From Alopecurus myosuroides (Eukaryota; Streptophyta; Magnoliopsida; Poales; Poaceae), in the NCBI GenBank assembly GCA_028641055.1, contig CM054060.1:162972696-163036695 (forward strand): 64,000 nt of DNA, read 5' to 3'. Numbering within the stretch: position 1 is the first letter of the stretch; each line of letters starts with the position of its first letter. Positions 44,036 to 54,404 of this stretch are shown here, piece after piece. The notes under the pieces were generated by a model, which was not told the DNA's origin, searched no databases, and saw only the letters and a list, made by a program, of their open reading frames with translations. The position numbers and the translations under genes were made by a program.

Positions 44036-47000
44036 CTACTCACGAAGCAAAGCTCCAACTCCTGCTCCTGCCTGGGCCCAAAGCTTCAATTCTTCCAACG
44101 CTTGTTGAGCCAAGACCTCCTCGCTGCAGATCTGGTTTGTGTTATGGAAAACCCTGGCGTTGCGTTGTTTCCAAACCCTCCAAGTTACCAGAATAAAGAG
44201 GGAGTCCACCTGCTTCTTCTGCTTGCCTCGGAACCTCTCTCTAACTGTTAGCCACCAATTCTCGAGCGTATCAAACACAGTTGGCAACGGAATCTGGATA
44301 TTCAGCCGACTCGTGCATCTCCACCACACCTGCTTGGTGAAAACGCAGTGCACCAGGATGTGATCCGCTGTCTCAAGCTCTTGCAGGCACATCTTGCAGA
44401 CATCTGGAAGGTCCTGTAGGCCGTGCCTCACTCTCCTGTCAGAGGTCCAAATTCTGTACTGGAGTGCTAGCCATAAGAAGATTTTGCTTTTCAGTGGTGC
44501 CCAGCATTTCCAAACTCCATTAGCTAAGGGGAAGCGTGTTTGCCCCTGAAACAACACCTGATATGTGGAACTCGCAGTGTAACTCCCGGAAGCCGAAACC
44601 GGCCACCCAAACTCATCCTCTTTGGTAGCATCTCGAGGCGTATCCTGGATGGCCAACCAAAGTCTCACACCTTGGATACACATCGTGTCAGACCATACTC
44701 CCCTAACGTCAGAAATCCACCTATTGTCCCTCAGAGCTTCCTCCACCGTTCTCTTATTGGCGTTTCTGGCGATCACCGCATCTCGTAGAAGGGCGGCTAG
44801 ATCCTGGATTGCCACCCCTCCAATCCATCTATCCTTCCAAAAGAGTGTTTTCTTGCCATTGCCAACAGAGATGCGAACGAGACTGTTGAACACTTCAGCT
44901 GCGAGTGTATCCTTCAGCATAGGCAGCCCGCTCCAGGGTCTCAAGGGATCCGTCCTTCTCAACCACTCCCACCTGACCCGCAAGGCCAGCCCTTGTGTTT
45001 CCAGATTTTTTATACCTAGACCTCCAAAGCAGTAAGGCTTGCAGACATTCTCCCAGGCCACAAGGCATTGCCCACCTCTAGCATGCTCAGACCCGGCCCA
45101 AAGGAGCCCACGCATCCATTTGTTGATTTCCTCTAGAAGCCAGCTGGGTGCCTCCGCCACCAACAGCTGATGCACAGGCCTGGCAGCAACTACAGACTTA
45201 ACCAGGGTCAGTCTGCCAGCTCGCTCTATCATCCCGCTCTGCCATGAGGGAACACATCTGAGCACTTGGTCTAACAGGGGTTGCCACTCGTTCTTCGTTA
45301 GAGGGCGTAACGCCAATTGCAACCCAAGATATTTTATGGGGAATTTAGCGATACCGCAACCCAAAGCCTGCGTGACCCGCTCCTCATCTCCCTCCTCTCC
45401 TCGGATGAGCGTTGCTGTAGTTTTTGTGTAATTGACTCTAAGGCCAGAAGCCTCTCCAAACAACTGTAGGATCCTATGAACCATAGTCAACTCAAACTCT
45501 GTTGGTCTGACAAAAATAACCACGTCATCCGCATAGGCAGAGAGTCTTTGTGTTGCGTCACAACGGGCCAACACGGAGAAGAGACCTTCCTCAGCTGCCT
45601 TTGCTATAGTGAGGGACAAAACCTCCATAGCCAGAACAAATAACATGTGGGAAATAGGATCCCCTTGTCTCAGCCCCCTAGCATGGGTGATCCGCCTGCC
45701 GGGCACACCATTGACAATCACCTTGGTGCTGGCAGTTTGGAGCAGGATCGCAATCATTCTGCACCACCAGTTACTAAAGCCTTTTTGTCTGAGTACCTCC
45801 AACAAGAAGGCCCAAGATAGAGTATCAAAGGCCTTCGAGATATCTAGCTTCAGCAAAACTCCTTTCTCCCTCCTCATGTTGATCTTACGAGCCACTTGTC
45901 TGACCAGAATGAAATTGTCATGCAAACTCCTGCCTTTGATGAAAGCTGACTGATTTGCACTCACTAGCCCTCCCAGTTTAGTCCTCAGGCGATTGGCCAG
46001 CAGCTTGGAAAACAATTTAGAGAAGCTATGCACCAAACTGATGGGTCTGTAATCCCCAGTCTCTAAAGCATCCTGCTTTTTGGGGATCAGGGTGATGAGT
46101 GCTCTATTAAGCTTAGAGAAGCCTCGGCTATCTCCAACTGCTAACTTCTGGATACCCGCCATGATGTCTGGTTTTATAATGGGCCAGGCTCTATGATAAA
46201 AAGCTCCTACAAAACCATCCGGCCCTGGAGCTCTATCTGGAGGTAACTCCTTGATGGTAGCCCAAACCTCATCCTCGGAGAACAAACCCTCTAGCTCCTG
46301 CAGATCCTCGGGAAGAATTTCAATGAAGTCTAGGTCCATGGAGTGATCCCTCGTCTGTAGTTTCCCCAACAAGTTCTGGAAACTTTGGAAGAATGCTTCC
46401 TCTTTCTCAGCTTGATCTGTCAGCAGCCTCCCATCCACTCTAACAGCCGGAATGAAGCTCTTTATTCTCCTGCCATTGGCCACCGCATGGAACAGTCTGG
46501 TATTAGCATCTCCCTCTTTAAGCCATCTCATCCTGGATCTTTGCCTGGCCATAGTGCGCTCAAGGGACGCAAGACCAAGGATAGCCAGTTTAAGCATACG
46601 TCGTAGCCAAATCTCTCCTGCAGACGGTTGCCTCCTATCCTGAGCGTTCTCTAAACGAAAGATGACCGTGTTTGCAATAGCTAACTGGATTTTGATGTTT
46701 CCCACCTTCCGTTGCCCCCCAAGACTGGAGGTGAGCAGCTAAGTTCTTGTAAAGCGCATCCAGGCGCTTAAAAGGGTCCACAATCTCGTCATCACACACC
46801 CAGCCATCCTTCACAGCCTCCTCAAAGCCTTCAAGCTTCAACCAGAACAGTTCGAATCTGAATCTCCGTTTGGGTTTTACTGCTGCACTCAACGAGAGGT
46901 GAAGAGGGGTATGGTCCGAGACATTGCTCGAAAGAGCCTGCAGGATGCAGTCGGGATAAAGGATCCCCCAGTCAACCGATGCCAGAGCTTTGTCAATCCT

Positions 47001-47603
47001 AGTCATGGTTGGAGTTTCCCTCTCGTTAGACCAGGTGAACATCCTGCCATGCAGGTAGACGTCTCGTAGCTCATGTAGATTAACAAAGTTCCTGAAACGG
47101 CTCATCATGTTTCTATTCAGGTTTGCATTATTTTTCTCTGCAGCCGAGAGGATCATGTTGAAGTCCCCGACAATCATCCAAGGCCCAGGACACAGCGACC
47201 GTCTCTCCGTGAGCTCCTGAAGAAAGAGGACTTTATCTGCATCGGACTGCGGAGCATACACAACTGACAACCACCAACTCTTATTATCTCTAGTAGTGAT
47301 CTCCCCAGTCAGCGTATAGGAGTCTTTGCTGACGTGGGTAAAGCTGAGCATTGTCGTGTCCCAAGCTACAAACACTCCTCCTCTAGTATCGATGGCCGGG
47401 AGGTACTCAAACCCACCAAACTTCTGTCCAAGGCATTGGAGAATTACAAAGCGATCGACAGTTTGCAATTTGGTCTCCTGAAGGCACACCAGATTAACCT
47501 CCAAAGACTCCACAAACTCCCTCACAGAATTTTTCTTCGCGGGTTCATTTAAGCCGCGGGGATTCCAGCTCAAGATGTCAATGTGATCCATAGATGACAT
47601 CAA
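44036..47603 (-). pseudogene. LINE ORF2: endonuclease and reverse transcriptase, one frameshift
   Basis: The protein starts about 47600 with an AP-type endonuclease (ILSWNPRGLN, CLQETKL, VGDFNMILSAAEK, SDHTPLHL) open to 46635. The frame shifts at a run of six C (46715-46720, six G on the coding strand). The 889-codon frame from 46705 then carries reverse transcriptase (APGPDGF, LDISKAFDTLSW, GLRQGDPIS, catalytic YADD) and a C-terminal zf-RVT domain (KIFLWLALQYRIWTSDRR, CKMCLQELETADHILVHC). There is no RNase H domain, unlike the LINE at 53119. Its role is nicking the target and copying the RNA. A one-base change in the run disables it. Confidence 0.85.
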
Positions 47604-47767
47604 CAATGACTCCACTCCAGGCACATAGCCTAACACACTGAATGTGCGCAAACGGCTGGGGTGCTCAACTCCTGTAACGTCCCCAGAGGTGGTAACTCCT
47701 TGCCAAAGATCGAGGCCACCACACGCAGGTGCTCATCCTTCATCGGGGAGTCAAAGAGGTCCCTGAA

Positions 47768-49854
47768 CTACTGAAGCGCAGCTTCGTCCACCACCATGTT
47801 GTCGGGCACAACTCCAAGGGCCTTAAGAAGGACGTTTTCTGCTGCCGACGCTTTTTTGAGAGGTTTGCTTGCTGGGCAAGGCATGCTAGAGCTGCGGGTG
47901 TGCCGTCGCGGAGTGCAAGGGAACAAATCCGGTCGCGAAGTCTCTACTTCCCGAAGGAGTGGTGGCGCGAGTTTTTTAAGCACGTTAGCACAAAACGACT
48001 TCATTCTGCTGAACTGTTGTAGCTCTAGAGGTGGTGTCTCCCGGATGGTGACGAAAGGGTCCCTGGAACCAACCTCCTCTTCAACTCCAAGCTCAAGCGG
48101 TTCCAAAGCATCGTTCTGGGAATCTTCATGGGACGAGAGAGACACCTCGAAATACTCTTCTGCCTCTTCAGATGCCTCCGCGGAGGGGTGGCTAGTAGCA
48201 AGGGAGCGATCAACCTGAGTGACCGACACCGGTGAGGAATCGCTGCTAATGTCCAATGTGTACGCTGTGGGACCCCCCTTCTCAACATGAAAGGCATCCA
48301 GATCGAACACCACCTGACTAGCAGTGGGGCCCGCCACCCTGGTGGTAACTACCTCAGACGGAGCCCCAAAATCCGCACCGGGGCGAACCGAAACAACCTC
48401 CTGGGGTCCCTCCTACGTGATTGAACAATCATGGGCGCAACCGTCCCCTCTGGGCCCAAAAACTCGCCTCCACGTGGAGTTGTCGTGGCCTCAGGTTCGC
48501 TCGCTGCCGCAAGCTCCTTCCCGCGCGCAGAAACCGAAACACCACGAGAGCCACTCCCAGGCGCGCAAACTGTGGTTTGAACCGGTCCACCACCTGAATC
48601 CGCACCGAGCCCCACCATCACTTTATCAGTTTCCTTTGCAGGGCCGCAGGTGGGCGCAGACGCTCCAGGACAAACAAGGGCAGGTGGGGATGCCACTTTG
48701 GCAGGCGGGGGCCCTCTACTCTGACTCTGCTCCCTTGACCGCAACGGTGAAGCGATAGCGCACCTTGCCAGCGAACCAGGAGGTGGCAGCTGGCAGGCGG
48801 GGGAAGGACGCGGTACTAGGCGGGTCCCGCCACGAACAGCTGGCCCCGGGAAACTTTCCACGTGACCCAACCTCATTGGTGGCAAGCGCCAGTCCGAGAT
48901 GGGAGGGCCACCGTTTGCAGTGCGCGTGCCCCATGTGCTTCCTGCGGGCCCGGCCACCGCGGTGCGCTCGTCCCGCACTCCTCTGGTCCAAGGTAACTGG
49001 CGCCATTGACGGCCATCGGAGGCACCCAGCTCGGCGGCGCTCCTCCAGCTGCCGCCCACGGGGGGAACGGCGACCGCAGGCCTCTCCGGTCTCACCACCT
49101 CCTCCACGCCGTCGAGGTGGATGAGGACGCGATACTTCAGCGTTTCGACGACGTTGCCGTCCGCCACCGGAGTTGTACCACGAGGACTGCGATCGCTAGA
49201 TGAAGATGGTGGCGATGGCGTGCGGTCCCCTAGGCCGGCCGGCTCCGGGATGACGAGAGTACGCACGATTGGAATCGAGGGGAGCTCAGAAGTCCAAGTA
49301 GTGAGCTTGAGCAGTGCCATGTCCTCCCTTGAGCTGGACTCCGGCGCGAGGTCGCCGACCAGGCAGGCGGTGCCGATCAAATCTTCAACGACCTCCATAG
49401 TCCAGGCGTGCGGCGGGATACCTTCGAGGACAAGACTAACTTTCTTGCCCAAGCATCCCCTGTCGGCTTGGTCGAATCTACTCCATGGCCGGAAGAAGAG
49501 AGTAAAGCCATCGCACAACAGAAACGGCCGCGCCGCCACCCGGTTCTTGCCCTCCTCGGCAGCGAACGAAAGAAGGAAGTCAGCCGGCTGGAAATCATGG
49601 ACGGAGACCTGCTCGAACGTGAGGCCGAGCAATTCGTCGAGCGCCTTGTAGACCTGCTCGCTGGACACCTTCGGGCGCGCGCCACCGACGTACGCCACCA
49701 TCGCATGACGGAGACGGTGCTCCAACTCGTTCATCCCCGGCGAACGCCGCACCACGCAGAGCGGAGCTTCCGGGTCAACCTCTTCCGGCGCCAACACGGC
49801 CTGCGCGGTCACCGCTGGCAATGCCATCGTCCTCTGCGCGTTCACCACCGGCAT
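47768..49854 (-). pseudogene. LINE ORF1 (DUF4283-type RNA-binding protein), frameshifted
   Basis: Starts ATG at 49854. Residues about 40-160 resemble the DUF4283/RRM-like domain of plant LINE ORF1 proteins (ALDELLGLTFEQVSVHDFQP, FLLSFAAEEGKNRVAARPF, FFRPWSRFDQADRGCLGKKV). A long Pro/Ser-rich part follows. The frame stops at 48349, but the protein evidently continues one frame over to 47768 with an acidic tail, so an indel lies near 48400. No zinc knuckle is seen. ORF1 proteins of LINEs bind the element RNA. Confidence 0.75.
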
Positions 49855-50129
49855 GGCCCAAGCTCGGGGGGGGCGACAATGGCCGTCGCGCAGCCGAGGC
49901 TGCTTCGACGCCTCTGTGCACCCCGCCCTCCCCTGTCCTCGCCGGCGCGAACGGCAACTGGACGCCGGCTCTCCTTGCCAGCAACTCCCGCCGGAGCGCC
50001 TCCTCGTCGGACGCCGGGCTGCGAGGCTTGCCCAGAGGGGACGGTTTCAATTTGGGCCCAGAGGGGACGAACAATCACGGCACAATGGCCAGGAGTTTTA
50101 ACCGCACAAATCTAGCTGCGCGCAGACAG

Positions 50130-51375
50130 TAAAACCAACTGAAGTTTTCCAAAAACTCCAACTATCTGTTTGTTCGCAAAAGCTGCTCGAAAGCACACGG
50201 GGGAGCGGCAGTACCATCATCCAACGACATCAACATCTTCTTCTGAGTTAGCATCGGCTTCAATCGTCCTGTTCCTTCTAGCTTGGCTGCGGGCATGTTG
50301 TTCCATAGCAGCATCTTGAATCATCCTGACACCTGCCTCCAGATGAGTCCTGTCTCCCTCTGAAATTTGAAGATCTGCCCAGTAACGTAGAAAGGCACAA
50401 AAGTAGCAGATCAGCTCAACAGGGGCTGAGATAAATTTTCTATTAAAACATGTATTATTCCTAGTTTTCCAAATTGCCCAGCAAAAGGCAGCAATCCCAA
50501 TGACATGGAGATTCAAACGAGCTGGAAAATAAGAAGAGATCCCCAAAAGTTTTGAGTAAAATTGGCAGGTCTGTTCAAAGCCCAAAAAACCGAGCAAATA
50601 ACACTCCACATGTAACCAGCAATGGGGCAAACGAAAAACAGATGCTGAATTGTTTCAAATGCAGAACAAAAACTGCAAGAGAAATCCCCTTTCCAATTCC
50701 TTTTCTTCATGTTGTCCTTGGTGGCGATAGAATTGTGCCAGATCAGCCATAGCCACACCTTGATCTTCACAGGGATCTTGACTTTCCATAACTGAGAGAA
50801 ACATCTGTCCACATTAGAGGAGGACAGCTTATTGTACATAGATTTGACTGAGAATTTTCCAGATTTAGTAAGTTTCCACTTGGGTTTATCAGGTCCCTCC
50901 CCCAACGCCACTGTCATGAGTAAGCTACGCAAATACTGATGCCTGATGTTGCATTTGTACATCCAGCCATCTCCTGAACTCTAGTTGCCAATTCCTGTCA
51001 GCCATCTCCCTTACAGTGCACACCTGAAGTGTGCAAACTTGGAACGGGTCTGGAAATCTGTCACAAAAGGGGGTTGGACCGCACCATTGATCATGCCAGA
51101 AGTCAGTTTCATTCCCCCCAACGACCATCATCGATCTACACTGCATGTACCACCGTTTGACTTTCAATAGGTCCTTCCACACAGGGGAATCCTGTTGTCT
51201 CATCTTAAACCTCCAGATGCCATGTGTAATACAAACCCCCATTTCTCTTGGGTTTGTTGATTATATTCCACCGAACAAGATGGTATTTCCTTTTAGTGCT
51301 AGCCCCTTGCCAAAAGAATCTCCTAATGATTTTGTGGTTATCAATGATTCGTCCACGCTTGACATAGTCAACTTT
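50130..51375 (-). mobile_element. 5'-truncated L1-type LINE fragment
   Basis: Leftward, 51340-50217 encodes the C-terminal part of a LINE ORF2 in several frames: RRFFWQG near 51330, then VWKDLLKVKRWYM, a zf-RVT domain (KIPVKIKVWLWLIWHNSI, CSFCSAFETIQHLFFVCP) and a tail ending at 50217. The 5' end is truncated next to an A-run at about 51379-51390. The family differs from the neighbouring LINE. The border with that LINE near 50100-50200 is not resolved. Confidence 0.7.
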
Positions 51376-51390
51376 GTAAAAAAAAAAAAA

Positions 51391-51713
51391 TCAATTCTTG
51401 TGCTCAGCTACAAAAGTACATAAATATATACATATGAATTGGATTCATAGGGAGTTGTTAATATGTCTTGTTAGTGAGCTTAAGAATATGATATGTTAAT
51501 GTTACAAGGTGGAGGAGTAATACTAACATGAGAGCTTTTTAATAAAAAAATCCCATACATATTGTTGTTAATGTACTTCCATAGCTTTTTGAGGGAAGTG
51601 TACTTTCATAACTTGGTTTAGAGCTTTGGTGACAAACTGAGAATCCACTATATCTATAAAAAAAAAACACCATAAAAAACCTTGCATCAGTGTAACCCAC
51701 GCCCTCCTCTGGC
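51391..51713. other. Upstream region of the FLZ gene
   Basis: AT-rich, no gene. Probably the promoter of the FLZ gene at 51846; no confident regulatory motif is seen apart from the TATA box at 51714. Confidence 0.45.
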
Positions 51714-51721
51714 TTTATAAG
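51714..51721 (+). promoter_or_regulatory. TATA box of the FLZ gene
   Basis: tttataag, 132 bases before the ATG, followed by a GA-rich leader (51766-51836) typical of grass 5' UTRs. Confidence 0.6.
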
Positions 51722-51845
51722 CACCAACTCCTCACCCTCGAGAAAAGATCTCGCTCACACTAGCTCGAAAGTAGAGAGAGGAGAGAGGAGCTAGGAGAGC
51801 AGAGAGAGTTGATAACTAGGGAGAAGAAAGAAGCACATCCCCTTC

Positions 51846-52387
51846 ATGGCCGGCCTGAGTGTTCTCCTAGAGACCCAAGAGAGCAACTCCATGAAGCCCC
51901 AGATCATCAGCAAGGCCACCCTCCATAGCCCCAAGATCCCCTTCTCCCCTTCTCCGTTGTCGCGGTCGGCGACGACGGCCACAGCGAGCACCACTGGCTC
52001 CTTCTTGCAGCGCTGCTTGCTGTGCCACAAGGATCTGGCCGAGAACAATGACATCTACATGTACAGGTTAGGTTTGTCTCGTGCATAGTGCAGCTGCATG
52101 GCGCGTCGCTAGCTAGTTTATGCACAACTTCGCTCGCATGGCGCATGGCTAGCTAGTTTATGCGTGTCTGACGTACGTCGATCGATCCATGGTGCAGAGG
52201 TGACAAGGCGTTCTGCAGCGTGGAGTGCCGGTGCCGGCAGATCTTCATCGACGAAGACGCCAGCAGCAGCTTCTGCGCCAAGGGAGCCTCCGCCGCCGCC
52301 GCCGCGCGCTCCGGCCGCCGTGCCACAGGCGGCGGCGCCAGCTTCGCGTACTCACCAAACAACCGGATGTACAGTACATGTACGTAA
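51846..52387 (+). CDS. FLZ: FCS-like zinc finger (FLZ) protein, 2 exons, 136 aa
   Basis: Exon 1 is 51846-52066 and exon 2 is 52198-52387, with a GT-AG intron whose phase matches (split Arg codon). The FLZ domain spans the junction, residues about 51-93: FLQRCLLCHKDL, NNDIYMYRGDKAFCSVECRC, RQIFIDED. It has the CX2C...FCSxxC zinc ligands and the phenylalanine-cysteine-serine signature. The N-terminus is Ser/Pro-rich and contains a short hydrophobic LSVLLE motif. The C-terminal tail is Ala/Gly-rich and disordered. FLZ proteins are small plant adaptors that bind SnRK1 kinase and take part in energy and stress signalling. The gene is intact between two groups of LINEs. Confidence 0.93.
52088..52166. 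repeat. Direct duplication in the FLZ intron
   Basis: Two copies of 'gcatggcgc(gtc/at)ggctagctagtttatgc', about 40 bases apart, lie wholly within the intron. Confidence 0.75.
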
Positions 52388-53105
52388 CGTAACGTACGTG
52401 TGCAAAAGCAACGAAAAAAAGAAAGAGAGAGCTGTTGCAAAGAATCGGAGTTATTCAGCAGCGCTGGGTACGTGACAGCTCGTCGGCGCGGGCCCCACGC
52501 GCGGGGAGCGTACGTGTCTCCCGGCCGTACCTAACGGATAAGATGGCGGGACAGTTGGCCCCACCTGAAGCGGATCAGGATCCAGTAAAATGACGAGACC
52601 TTTTTTTTCATATATAAGTATATTCTTTATTATTGTCACGTCTCTCCCCTCCACTCGGCCCGGTGGAGAGTAGAGTAGGCTTCTGCACGCAAAGTTAATC
52701 AATTAACTAATCAGATGGTGAGTGGTGTGGTCTGCAGCGAGAGTATACAGATGGAATGATTAGGATATGTAGAGAGGTTTGACATGACTAGCGTCTGAGA
52801 CGGGTGGGTTTGTTTCTTTCTTAATAATAACAAGTGGGAGTGTATTTCTTTCTTGTTCGATGTTTGTATTCTTTTCTGGCTAAAATAGCGCTAGCTGGTA
52901 TTGATTTGATGTAGATTGTTTGGCTGATGAGATGTTTGTGCCAGCTGTACCACTCCCTTTCTTTGCTTATGATTTTGTCTGCCATTGTGTGCTAATACGC
53001 CTACCTAACTCGAATGAAGACTTCTTTTTTTGAAAAGGGAAAGACACCCGAAGGGTCTATATACTGCGTTTATAAATCAGTCAGGCAATACAATGTATAC
53101 AATAT
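52388..53105. other. 3' flank of the FLZ gene
   Basis: Begins with an ACGT-rich near-palindrome (52381-52400, tacgtaacgtaacgtacgtg). The rest should be 3' UTR and spacer. 53020-53105 resembles transposon sequence (poly-T then gaaaagggaaagacaccc) but was not assigned. Confidence 0.45.
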
Positions 53106-53267
53106 ATAGAAAGGACCTGGAAGATTGGAAGTAGATATAGATCAAGGATATACGTGTTCCTCCGGAATAACCGGTGCCTCTCAGGAGGCGATTAGGGTTT
53201 CGGGAGGATTTCGACGGCGCCCGCGGATCTCATCGGCGGGGCGCACCGATCTTCTTGCTGGTCGAGG

Positions 53268-54404
53268 ATGGGTACATCAGCGAGCAAAGGGAAGGAGAAG
53301 GAGGTCTTGTCGCCAAGGGCGGCGAGGGCAAAACTGGAGGAGGAACTCGGAAAATTGGACATCACAGAGGATGAAGCTACGCCTCTTGTGATTGATGATC
53401 TGGACGAGGGTGCCAAGAATCGATGGCTACTGGCGGGCAAAGTTCTTACCCGATCTGTGCTTCATGTGCAGACAATCTCGAGTGCGCTGCGGTCGGCCTG
53501 GGATAACCCTAAGGGGTTGTCCTTCGACTCTGTTGGCGAGAACACCTTTATTGCAGAGTTTTGATCACAACAAGATCATGATCGCGTTTGGGACGAGTCG
53601 CCATGGCATGTCAACAAGAACGTTGTCATTCTTTCTGAGTTTAAGGAGTGCATGCGACCGTCCGAGTTGAAGTTTGACAAGCTGCAAATTTGGGCTAGGG
53701 TTTTGAATCTCCCGTTCAACCCGCAGGAAGAAAAGTGGAGCAAGTGTATAGCCAAGCAAATTAATAAGAATGCATCGGTGGTCAAGTTTGATCATACTGG
53801 TGGGTTCTTGAGAGCTAGAGTTACGGTTGATGTGAATAAACCGCTGAGGCGTTGGGTCTTGATTGAGTCTGCTAAGAGGCAAAGCACAGACCTATATGAT
53901 GCGCAATACGAGAAGCTGCCGCATTTTTGCTTTTCGTGTGGCAAAATTGGACATGGTGAGTTGTTGTGCACTACACCGGGCACAAGGGATTCTAATGGTA
54001 TGCTACCTTTTGGTAAGGGTTTGCGTGCCCCTGAGGATTGGAAGAGGGGTTTCTATGGTGAGGGCTCGTCCAAGGAGCAGTCTTCTGCCCAGAATAGCGG
54101 GACCAATATTCGCAAGGAGTCCCCTGACGTGGAGCCAGGAGTTGAAGTGACATCTCCAGCGAAAAGATTAACGCAGAATAAAAGGAAGAGTGGAGCACAA
54201 GTAACAAAACAAGGGTACTGTCAGGTTCAGAGGTCACTATTGATGGATTCACCGCATCAGGTGGGTGAGGGTTTAGCTGCTGAACATGTTGCTAGCTCTG
54301 ATAATGCACTGGACAGTGACAGGGAACCGAAAAAGAAGAAGCCTACCCCGCAAAATTCTGAAGAATTGGTAGCGGCTGCTCTGCAGCCCTGCCAGTCACA
54401 ATGA
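53268..54404 (+). pseudogene. LINE ORF1 with DUF4283-like domain and CCHC knuckle, one stop codon
   Basis: One reading frame from ATG 53268 to TGA 54404, interrupted only by TGA 53562-53564 after FIAEF. The domain continues in the same frame (KFDKLQIWARVLNLPFNPQE, RVTVDVNKPLRRW), so this is a single nonsense change. A zinc knuckle CFSCGKIGHGELLC follows, and the C-terminus is Lys/Ser-rich. The stop overlaps the ATG of ORF2 (ATGA at 54401-54404). The protein binds element RNA. Confidence 0.85.

Larger units (their letters stand above)
43906..50090 (-). mobile_element. L1-type LINE, nearly full length, minus strand
   Basis: Read leftward it has ORF1, an endonuclease, a reverse transcriptase and a 3' tail ending in A13 (T-run at 43906-43918). 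The 5' end lies somewhere between 49860 and about 50200; I found no target duplication, so the right border is approximate. Both reading frames have single frameshifts. Confidence 0.8.

Noticed and set aside
48324..50132. Plus-strand frames (for example 49408-50115)
   Set aside because: Shadows of the LINE ORF1 on the minus strand.
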